From Brachionus manjavacas (taxonomy: Eukaryota > Rotifera > Eurotatoria > Ploima > Brachionidae): 64,000 bases of DNA. Made by a program: the position numbers and the translations under genes. This document shows, piece after piece, positions 55,409 to 64,000 of the stretch; positions within the stretch are counted from its first letter, which is position 1, and the number at the start of each line of letters is the position of its first letter. The notes under the pieces were generated by a model that saw only the letters and a list, made by a program, of their open reading frames with translations, was not told the DNA's origin and made no database searches. The stretch lies in assembly GCA_019054805.1 (NCBI GenBank), contig JAHQIY010000005.1:2153501-2217500 (forward strand). Reading direction: 5' to 3'.

Positions 55409-55778
55409 TTAATTTTTCAATGATCCAAATTTGTTTGTAATCATTGACAAAAATTCGTCGAAATCAATACTTCCATTCTTGTTTGTATCAACTTCATTTA
55501 TCTGTAAAACAAAATATTAATTATTCGGATTTTTCTTAAGCTATTTAAGTTCCACTTTTCTTTATTTCTTTATTAAGTGATCAAATATTTTTTTAGCTTT
55601 TATAAAATAAAAATAAAATTACCATGTTTTGTACTTCTTCTTCACTTTTATTAAGGCCAGTTTTTTCGAAAACTTGCATCAATTCAGCTGTAGTTATGCG
55701 ACCATCACCATCAAGGTCAAATTCATTAAACGATTGTCTAAAAAACTCTTGCTGCTCGGGACTTAGTTGTTCAGCCAT
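55409..55778 (-). CDS. 82-aa two-EF-hand protein ('half calmodulin')
   Basis: Exons 55778-55623 and 55501-55409, intron 121 bp, phase 0 (ATG|GTAATT ... ACAG|ATA). EF-hand 1 loop is DLDGDGRITTAE at 21-32 and EF-hand 2 loop is DTNKNGSIDFDE at 57-68; both have the acidic ligands, central Gly and final Glu needed for calcium. The N-terminus MAEQLSPEQQEFFRQSF and QNM|INEVD mirror calmodulin's MADQLTEEQ and DMINEVD. The stop comes where calmodulin would enter the central linker, so the protein equals one lobe. Likely a small calcium sensor or buffer; partner unknown. It could also be an isoform that skips further exons, but none is visible downstream. Confidence 0.88.
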
Positions 55779-58451
55779 TTTTTATACCTTAAACGCTGTT
55801 TCGAATCTCATATTTATAGTCTCATTTTTATCATTAATCAACCAATTTATTCAAATAAAATGATTAAATATTTGAATTACTAATTTAAAGTTTAATCTTT
55901 ATGATAAGTTATTTTATAAAAGTTAAATACATTTAAAAAATTTATTACAGGTGACGAGATTTTGATTACGGAATGGTTGTAATATAATTATTTACAGAAT
56001 TTTTCACATTTCAATTTTTTATAATTTTTTTTATATTATTATTATTTTTACGCGAATAATTTAACCAATCTTTTTCTAAAATATTTCTTTATCTAGTTTG
56101 ACTACTGTTAACTATTTGATGCTAAAAAATAAAATTCTTATTTGAATTAAAAAAATATGATTTTTTTTATAGATTCAGAAATCATACTACATTTTTGCGG
56201 CTTTTTTCTTGAATTCGCCTTACAAAAGAACTGAAAAATTCCTTAGAAATTTTATTTGAGATAAAAAAGTAAAAACTCGAATTATTCTTTTATTGAAATT
56301 GATGAGCCATTTTTAGTTGAATAATTAAATTGCAACTAAAAAGATGGTTATAGGTTTATACCATCCTATAATTTATTGGAAGTATTTAAAGATTTAAGAT
56401 AACTTTTAAAGTTTATTCAACTTTTTGTCTTTCATTCTTGGCTCGAATCCTTTTTAGCTGATAAAACAAAGTTAGAAAATAATTTTAGGGTTTATAAAGA
56501 TTTTTTTTGCCGTAATATTGATTAATGTTAAATTTATTGAATCGTATTTTTAAAGTAGCAGAATTTATATGCAAATTTTTTTTTCAATTTACCTTAAAAT
56601 TAAAATAATTTAAAAGTTTTCTAAAAATAATAATCAAAACAATGCATATTAGAATATTCAAGAATAAAATTTTGTAAAATTTTCATTTGAATTTAATCAT
56701 AATATTAGAAAAAATGTACACATGATCTCTATTAATTCTTATATTTAAAATTCGAAGCTTCAAAAATAGTTTAATTTATCTTTGTGTAGAGTTAGATAAC
56801 ATTTTTTTTTGATTATTAGCAATTATTGAGAAATAAAATTTCGGACGAGAGTGTATGAGTATTGAGCAATATTGCACCTAAAATAAGAAACAAAATTTAA
56901 AAAAAATTTTTTTTTAATAGCTTTGTATTAGTTCTTGAGAAATTTTATTTTTGATTGTTTTTTAGCGTAATTTTAGCCACAATTTTTGGATACAAACAGA
57001 CTGAAAGAATAATTCTAGACACAAGTTCTATATTTTAAAATTTGAAATATTTTCAACATATCATAAACAATCTTTAATTAAAATAATATACCCAAAATAG
57101 TGAACATTTTTAAAATATGAAATTAATTTTTACGAAATTTTTTTTTATGACTCGAAGTTTAACTGAGTATTTTTTCAAGACATATGTTTTTGTTCCCGAA
57201 CATTTATTTTATTTTAAAAGCAGACTTTTTCAAATTTTAATGGATGAAGTTGATTTTGCAAACTTGATTTTTCTAATTACACTTATTGTAAAAGAGTTTT
57301 TATCTAAATAAATTTAATAAGCTGATTAAAAAATAGACAAAAACGATATTCGACTTGACCTATTATTTCTGTTTAAATGAATTCTAATGAGATATGTCAA
57401 AGATGATTCTACTCAGCAATAATTCAAATTAAAAATTGTTTTTAAGTTTTTTAGAAGTGGGTAGTCAAAAGAAGAAAATTTTTGAACTTTTTTAAATAAG
57501 ATTTTTACCAATTTTAAAAAATTAACTGCAAACATTATAAATAGCTAAATGCATTTTGTTTCATAAAGTTGCTATTTAGATGGGAGACGAAATGGCTTCC
57601 AAATTCTAGTAATTTTGAAATCAGGCAAAAGAGAAAAAAATAATAAACTTTAAATAAATTAATAAAAAATAGACTGACTATGAGATGTAAGAAATATAAA
57701 TATTCTTGTAGCATGTTTTTGAAATTGGTTTCCTAAAATTTTCGATTGCTTAATTTTTTCATTTTTAACAAAAAGAAAATGAAAAAAAGTATGATGTAAT
57801 ATAAAAAATTGCTTGAAAAAATTTCAATCAATTATGTGGATTTTACTGTTGAGCATATTTTGGATTTAAAATTTTCTAATGAGAATTTCAATTTAAACTA
57901 AGCATTTAAAATGTGTGTAGTTTCTTAGGTGTAAATTAAATTTTTTTCAAACTGAACTGAAATAAAACGGAATTTCAAAAAAATTCAAGTAATTATAAAA
58001 ATAAAGCATAAGGCAAAATTTCATTTTTGAAAAAAAAAGTTAAATAATAGTTTTATTTATTTATTGTCAGGATAAACATTTATCTAGAAATGACTAACTG
58101 ATAAAAAGCTAATTTTTTAAAACTCTTCGGTTTATGATAAATCATTAATAAATCCTTTTATCATGTTTTTGTTTCTTAGCAATTTCTGTGAAATTCTATT
58201 GAAGCTTTAATAACAAAATAAACCAGCTATTTCAGTTTCAGTTTAAGAATGGGATTATTTTTTTAGTATTTTTACCTACTCAACTAATTTTTTATAATTT
58301 TAATAGAAATTGTTTTTTTTTCTGAAAAATTCTCAGTTGTTTTTTCTTTTTAAGACTAGTTACTCTTAAATGCCATCAATCATTCGTTGAGATAAAAAAT
58401 TAGAAAAAGTGGATTTTTTTCTTTTATTAATATACCAAAAAAAATCAAAAA
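55779..58451. other. Intergenic, divergent promoter space
   Basis: AT-rich. It lies between the 5' ends of the EF-hand gene (minus) and the galactosyltransferase gene (plus). An open frame at 57117-57311 is T/A-rich with no recognisable feature and I do not call it a gene. Confidence 0.5.
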
Positions 58452-59736
58452 ATGAAGAGTTTAAGAAAAATTTTGAATTCAAAAAATTATCTCCGAATCG
58501 TCGTCCTAGGAGCATTGATGTTATTGAGTCTGAATTTATTATTAAACGATCATCAAAAATTAAGCCGCAAGAATCGTCATGTTCACTCAGTTAAATTTAC
58601 AGAAAAAAAGCAAGAAACTCAAAAATATGAAAGCAGCGAAGACGTTACACAAACTCAAAATTTTCCAGTCCTCGAGGAATGGACTGAAATAAAAAAGGTT
58701 TTTAGTAAAATAGTTCCTGATGATGACAAAAAACTAATCAAGAACTATTGCTCCGAAATTCCAACAAAAATTAGAAGAAGAATTAAGATCAAAACAGTAC
58801 CAGAAAATTTTAGTGCATTTAATTCCAGTATTGGTAAATTTAATCTTAGTGAGGGCATTAAAGATGGTGGTAAATGGTCGCCTAAAGACTGTCAGGCCAG
58901 ACACAAAGTAGCTATTGTTATTCCATATAAAAACAGACTAAAAAATCTCAATTATTTTCTCTATCACATGCATCCATTTCTACAGCGACAAGAATTGGAA
59001 TATCAAATATTTGTAGTTGAACAAGTAAACAGTGAATTATTCAACAAAGGAATTCTGATGAATTCGGCTTTTCTCGAGATCCGAAAAATGTATAATTATA
59101 CAATTCCAGACTTGTACTTGTTTCCATTTGATTGTATTATTTACCATGATGTTGATTTGCTTCCAGAAGATGATAGGATATTGTATTCATGCCCTCAAGC
59201 TAAACCGAGACACTTATCAGTTGCAATCGATAAATTTAAATACAAGATTTTTTATTACCGTCTTATCGGCGGAGTTCTCAACTTTAGAGTTCATCATTTT
59301 GTCAAAGCAAATGGGTATTCAAATGAATACTGGGGATGGGGTATGAAATTAAGAAAAAAAGCTTTAAATCTTTTTTAATTAAATTTAATATTTAGGTGGT
59401 GAAGACGATGATATGGAAGTAAGATTGTCAAATATGCATATTGGTTTTGAGAGACCAAATATAAATATAGCTCATTACAGTATGTTAAAGCATGATAAAG
59501 GAGTGGCTAATCCTCTTCGAAAAGTTCTGCTAAAAAAAGCCAACACTCGTTTCCAAAAAGATGGTTTGAATAATGTGAATTACACATTGAAAGGTGTGAT
59601 AAAACATCGTATGTTTACTCATATTCTAGTTGATGTTGGCAAAATTCCTTTAGACATAAGCCAAAATATGACTACCACTAAAAAAACACTCAAATTTAAA
59701 AGTCCTAAGTTAAATAATGCAACGAGAAAAAATTGA
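58452..59736 (+). CDS. B4GALT: Beta-1,4-galactosyltransferase family enzyme
   Basis: Golgi type II membrane enzyme that transfers galactose (or GalNAc in some invertebrate members) from a UDP sugar to GlcNAc or xylose. Exons 58452-59340 and 59396-59736, intron 55 bp, 409 aa. The signal anchor is at about 14-31 (LRIVVLGALMLLSLNLLL) after a short basic cytosolic tail. The stem runs to about 140. Catalytic motifs: VAIVIPYKNR (153-162), FVVEQVN (188-193), IYHDVDLLPEDDR with the Mn-binding DVD at 233-235, GGVLNFR, and EYWGWGGEDDDMEVRL spanning the splice junction (TGGG|GT). The intron cuts the WGWGGEDDD signature exactly. Then HYSMLKHDKGVANPLR and YTLKGVIKHRMFTHILVDV close the domain. AATAAA at 59777-59782. 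Donor specificity cannot be told from sequence by eye. Confidence 0.95.
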
Positions 59737-60959
59737 ATCATCTTTTATTTTGTTATATCAAGTCATTGTTTTTTTTAATAAATTCTCGAACGATATTAAA
59801 AAAGTTTTTTTTTTTGTTAAAAAGACACAATATAATCTTTTTCTTGAATTTAATTTTCGAGTTGAATAAATTAAGTTGTTTTTTTTACTTGAAAATTTTT
59901 ATTTAATTTTAGTTTATCTGTATTTATTAATATATCAAGTTGTATTCATTTTTTATCTTAGAAAAAAAAGATCATCAATTTATTACCTAGTTAACAAAAA
60001 TCTACCTATTAAATGTATATAAACATATATACTGTTTAAATAGTCTTGTTGACATTTTATGAATTAAAATTAAAAAAAGAAATTTACAATAAAAAAATGA
60101 AAACAAAATCAGTTAAATAAGATTAATCTACATACTTTCCAAAGAGGACTAATTTGATTTACAAGATTAAGAGGCCTTCTATCGATCATACTCTTTCGAA
60201 TCTAAGCCTTTTAAAAATAGTTCTTTTCTGAGTCTTGCAATTTTACTAAGAATACTTAAAAAATAAAATCTCAAGAAAATAACAATGACCGATGTTGACC
60301 TACCTATATAATATTTATTTTATTCATATTATTCAATCTTAAAAGATATTTTAATATAAGATTTCAAGTTTAAAATCGTTTTGAAATCTATTGAGAAAAA
60401 TTTAGTTGAAAAACATATTTTTGGATGAAAAATATTTAAGCAATTTTATTATTTGTATTTATAAATTAGAAATTGGAATTATTTGAAATAACTTTAGAAA
60501 AGATTTTTTTTATAATGTTTAAACTTATAATTTATCAGGAGATTCAGTTAATTTTATGAAAAATATTTTTTGAAATTAATAAACCATATTTTTATTTTTT
60601 ATTACTCATTCATAATTTTTTTAGCTTATTTTTGGCTGCTAACGAAAAATTTTCAAAATAAACGTCTTAAATTCTTGTGTTCGACAAAAAATTAAAAAAA
60701 AAATTATCTCGATTCTATAATATGTTTTTAAATTAATTAAACGTTAAAGAAATCTATAAATAAAGAAAATTTATTAAAGTATGTATTTTTCGTTTTGAAA
60801 AACTAATTTAAAATTCAAATTCAAAAAATTCGCTATTTTAATAAAAAGAAATCTAATTTATTAGAGTTAAGTCAAATTTAATAAAAACTACTTCTTTTAT
60901 TATAAAAAAATATAAAACCTAATTTAAAAAAAAAATTATTTATTTTTTGAATTGCATCT
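59737..60959. other. Intergenic, nothing recognised
   Basis: AT-rich sequence after the galactosyltransferase poly(A) signal, without protein-like frames or repeats I can identify. Confidence 0.6.
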
Positions 60960-61297
60960 TGAACAAAAAAATATCTTCTTTTAGCCATTGGCATGTTGCA
61001 AGTTAAGCACAATTTATTTTTTTCATTTTGACTACCATTGTCAAGTTATCTTTTTTTCGCATTTGCAGGGGCATTTGCAGAAAAAGATCTATTGATACTT
61101 CTGTTTGCCCATTTAATAGCTTGGATTTCTCCATTCTTGATACTTTATTAGACACTTTCAAAATCTTAAAAGTCACATAACAGTTGATAAATTTTCTCTT
61201 TTCCTCTTGTAACAACAACAACTTCATCATCAATATCATCAGCGTCCAATATTGACTCGTCAGGGTTATTCAAGAGAGTAATTTCGCTACTTGACAT
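60960..61297 (-). pseudogene. Degenerate small ORF, probably transposon-derived
   Basis: From an ATG at 61297 the minus strand reads SSSEITLLNNPDESILDADD, then EVVVVTRGKEKIYQLLCDF to a stop; after it, in other frames, SIKNGEIQAIKWANRSINRS and KLCLTCNMPMAKRR. The acidic start followed by a basic, Cys-containing part suggests the N-terminus of a DNA-binding transposon or FLYWCH-like protein, but I cannot name it. At least three breaks in about 110 codons. Confidence 0.35.
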
Positions 61298-61454
61298 TTT
61301 TGGAAATTTTTTGCTAAAATAATTTTATTCTTTTTAAGTTTTTAATATCTGTAACCATTTTTTACTTTTTTTACCGTTATTTAATAATTTTAAGTGTTGA
61401 TATAAGTTTAAATCTTAATTGAAATATATTTATTATTTAATTCAGGTTTTAAAA

Positions 61455-62515
61455 AAAAAAACGAACCACTGATAATCTCTTCTTCCTTATTCAAAAAATT
61501 GTAGAATCATTTAATAGAAAGAAGAAAGTTTGTTCCCTATTTTTTGGTATCTCCAAAGCGTTCGATAGGGTTTTGCATGATGATCTTATTAATTAACTAA
61601 TAAAGATGAACCTTCCCTCTTACCTAATACATTGGAATAATTCGTTTTTAGACTCAAGATCATTTAAAGTAAATATAAATGGTCACATAAGTGATGAATA
61701 CCATATTACTGCAAGTGTTCCTCAAGGCTCGGTAATTAGTCCATTACTTTTTAGTATTTTTATCAATGATATTCCTAAAAGAAATAAAACAAATAGTGAA
61801 TACTTTCTTCTTTTTGCTGATGACTTGGTCACATTTTATATTTTTAAGAAAAAATGAAATCTAGAAAATAAGATAAACAAATACTTAGACGAACTAGAAA
61901 AATGGCTCTTCAAGTGGAAGATGAAAATATCTGTTGAAAAGTCTTGCTTCATTGTCTTTACTAAATATAATAACGAAAATAATAAAATTTTTCCATGTTT
62001 AAATTCATTTTCATAGACAAACATTAAAAAAATTCAAGTCTTACAAAACTTAGCAGTTCGTTTTATACTTGAACTAAAATATGATACTCCTTCCAATATT
62101 TTGCATCATGAGGCCTTTAATCAACTTAAATTCTTAACTGTCTCGAATCGACTTTTTGAATTGAGCGAAAGATATGTAGAGGGAGGACTGCTTCATTCTG
62201 TTCTATTGGTTGTCAAGCTGGTTGATGAATATAAAGCGGGTTTTGAATCAAGGTTTGTTGAATACCCAACTCCATTGTGTAATTGCTATCTTACTATTTC
62301 TTCTTTCTTTCCTGAACTGTTCAATATTTAAATACTTTTCACATGTCACCCCTTACAATTTATCAATTTAAATTGTCTTTTTACTATATTTTAACTTATT
62401 TTTATTTTTTTTATTTTTTTATTTACATTTTTATTTTATTTTGTCTTAATTTTTATTTTATTTTATTTTTTTTTAATCTGAAGGAGCTTAAGCTCGGCAC
62501 AGATAAAACAAATAA
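61455..62515 (+). mobile_element. LINE family C, RT to 3' end
   Basis: RT motifs in order: FGISKAFDRVLHDDLI, LIHWNNSFLDSRSFKVNING, ASVPQGSVISPLLFSIFIND, FLLFADDLVTF; then, after a frame break, YLDELEKWLFKWKMKIS and KIQVLQNLAVRFILEL, TVSNRLFELSERYV and LVVKLVDEYKAGF. The 3' end AATCTGAAGGAGCTTAAGCT is followed by an AAAT-rich tail. Upstream ORF2 (endonuclease) is missing, with several stops inside, so a 5'-truncated, moderately old copy. Confidence 0.85.
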
Positions 62516-62898
62516 ATAAAAAATTATCAGAGTCTAAAAATATAAACAATTCTAAGATCATTGATTTTAATGATTGAATTAAAACATTCAAACCAATGAT
62601 TGTTTTAGAAAAAACAACATATATTTTTATATTTTCAATTTTTTAAAAAAGAAACAATTGAAAATATAAAATATCATTCATTCAAAATATTAAAGAACAG
62701 ATTTGATTCAAAAATAACAACTTGAAAATTACAACATTTCAATTTTTTTTAATTATTTTTTTCAAATCTGGATCTGAGAAAATAAGAAGAATCCAAAAAA
62801 ACAATAATTTTTTTTTTCCATTCTATTCAGATATTTTAATATCTCTTTTTAATTTTTGTATTTTTTTTATTAAAATTATTATTTAAAAAATATGGATA

Positions 62899-62941
62899 AA
62901 TTTATTTTATTTCATTTCAATAAAATGAAATAAAATAAATT
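62899..62941. repeat. Perfect inverted repeat, 19-bp arms, 5-base loop
   Basis: Left arm 62899-62917, loop CAATA, right arm 62923-62941 (left arm AATTTATTTTATTTCATTT). Sequence 62516-63481 otherwise shows no gene. Confidence 0.95.
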
Positions 62942-63481
62942 CTTCAAATAATTCATCTAAATATTCTGACTCCACTCATACGCTGATTATTTTTATATTC
63001 TTTACTTTGTCATTTGAAAATTTAGTTATTGATTTGACGGGTTAATATGAATCCTTACACTTTGAATAATCATTGATAATTTAACAAATAATTATTTAAG
63101 TCAATAAAATTGTTAATTTCTAGAATTAATAATTTAATAATTTTGAATTCCAGCATTCTAAAACTCTAATTTTGACTTAAAAAGTTATGTAAAAAGATCA
63201 AAATTTTTTGTCATTTTTAAAATCATAAGTTTTTCATCTAATATATTGTATTGCTTTTTCATTCCTAATTTTTGGTTAAAAGCTTTTTATTATCATAAAA
63301 TTAAGTTAAAAAAGGCATTTTAAAATAATTGGACATATTGAGACTCTATAAAGGTCTACATGAATTAAAACCATGGCAACTACTATTGAGATACTCTCTA
63401 TAGACTTTCAAAGATAAAAAATTTGAAAATTAATTTTTGAAAAAATTTTACAAATTCTAAGTTAAAATAGCCAAACAATCA

Positions 63482-64000
63482 ATGGAACCAGTAAGTCAAT
63501 TTCAACGCTATGAATCATCTTACCGGCTCTTGAGTTCGGAATTTAATGTCATAAAAGATGAATTAAGCGAATTAAAACAGGAATTTACAAATGTCGTAGA
63601 AGAAAATAAAAAGTTATAGAATTTTTTAGTTTTCTGATCATTTTATTTAAGCTAAATTATTTTCAGATTGCGAAACGACCTAAAAGAGGCTCTTTCACAT
63701 CAGATAGCGGATATTAGCCCTGAACTGGCTCAAAACTTGAATGATTCGGACAAAAATGTCTTACAAAATTATGAAAAACAACTAGATTTATTAAAAAAAG
63801 TAATTTTTAAAAACCTGAATTTCCCCAATCGTGATTAATTTCGATCAGGAAAGAGAAAATGCAATGAAAATGTGGAAAGAATCATTGCTTATAATTTCGC
63901 AGCTTGAACAAGATTTAAAAGTAAAAATCAAAAAAAAACTTTAAAAAAAACTGTATTATTTTAATAAAAAAAAGAATTTACAATTTCAAACTGCACCACA
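63482..64000 (+). CDS. SCLT1: SCLT1, 5' exons (gene runs off the window)
   Basis: Sodium channel and clathrin linker 1, a coiled-coil protein of the centriolar distal appendages, needed for cilium assembly. Exons 63482-63612, 63667-63799, 63849-63920 in phase (112 residues so far). They read QRYESSYRLLSSEFNVIKDE, LSELKQEFTNVVEENKKLRN, DLKEALSHQIADISPELAQN, then LQNYEKQLDLLKKERENAMK and MWKESLLIISQLEQDLK. This follows human SCLT1 from VTEYDKHLGELNGQLKYYQK to AVELWQTVSQELDRL, in the same order and heptad pattern. It lacks the roughly 60 residues that come before this point in human, so either the rotifer-type protein starts here or an upstream exon is missed. Introns 54 and 49 bp. The donor at 63921 opens an intron that leaves the window. 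Confidence 0.82.

Noticed and set aside
56440-56475. GGCTCGAATCC, like a tRNA T-arm/B-box
   Set aside because: No A-box, acceptor stem or anticodon arm at the right distance. No tRNA gene was found elsewhere in the window either.
57117-57311. 64-codon plus-strand ORF
   Set aside because: T/A-rich chance frame, hydrophobic-looking only because of base composition, no conserved motif.

Overview
The window is very AT-rich nuclear DNA from an animal. Its genes carry many tiny introns (most of the 24 I could define are 47-67 bp, with consensus GT..AG ends) and it is littered with decayed LINE retrotransposons. Every recognisable gene is a metazoan gene (an Arf GAP of the AGAP family, WDR59, alpha-catulin, a VASt/Aster-type protein, a ZIP8/14 transporter, beta-4-galactosyltransferase, SCLT1). 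The base composition, intron size and retrotransposon load would fit a monogonont rotifer such as Brachionus. That organism call is inference; no marker in the window proves it.

Layout. 1-8937: a minus-strand AGAP gene whose last (ankyrin) part lies outside the window. One 5.6 kb intron has collected a Tc1/mariner scrap, three LINE pieces and an (AAT)n tract. 8938-14556: gene-poor, with a hAT-type MITE that has a clean 8-bp target duplication and a LINE 3' end. 14557-20271: WDR59, 11 exons reconstructed here, 823 aa. 20450-21391: a plus-strand single-exon gene that joins a coilin-like N-terminal domain to an SGNH/GDSL-type esterase domain with all signature residues present; this is the most unusual object in the window. 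24163-25232: a small unknown protein and a uridine-cytidine kinase, head to head with only 41 bp between their start codons. 26663-31440: alpha-catulin (CTNNAL1), 4 exons, 741 aa. 35792-36940: a tail-anchored VASt-domain protein that lacks a visible GRAM domain. 38083-41165: the best preserved LINE, minus strand. 43819-45718: a ZIP8/ZIP14-type metal transporter, 5 exons, 558 aa. 47590-49551: a 653-aa secreted or luminal single-exon protein of unknown function. 49552-55408: gene-free. 55409-55778: an 82-aa two-EF-hand protein. 58452-59736: a beta-1,4-galactosyltransferase. 61.0-62.5 kb: transposon debris. 63482 to the end: the first exons of SCLT1.

The genes do not form one pathway. WDR59 (GATOR2, amino-acid sensing to mTORC1), AGAP (Arf/endosome traffic), VASt (lipid transfer at membrane contacts), ZIP8/14 (metal import), UCK (pyrimidine salvage), B4GALT (Golgi glycans), alpha-catulin (cytoskeleton/Rho) and SCLT1 (ciliary distal appendage) are housekeeping cell-biology genes. 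WDR59 and the coilin/SGNH gene are close, in the same direction, and the second has a splice acceptor one base before its ATG. The same arrangement occurs at UCK, so SL trans-splicing is worth testing. Short perfect palindromes with a single-base centre recur between genes and are far longer than chance would give.
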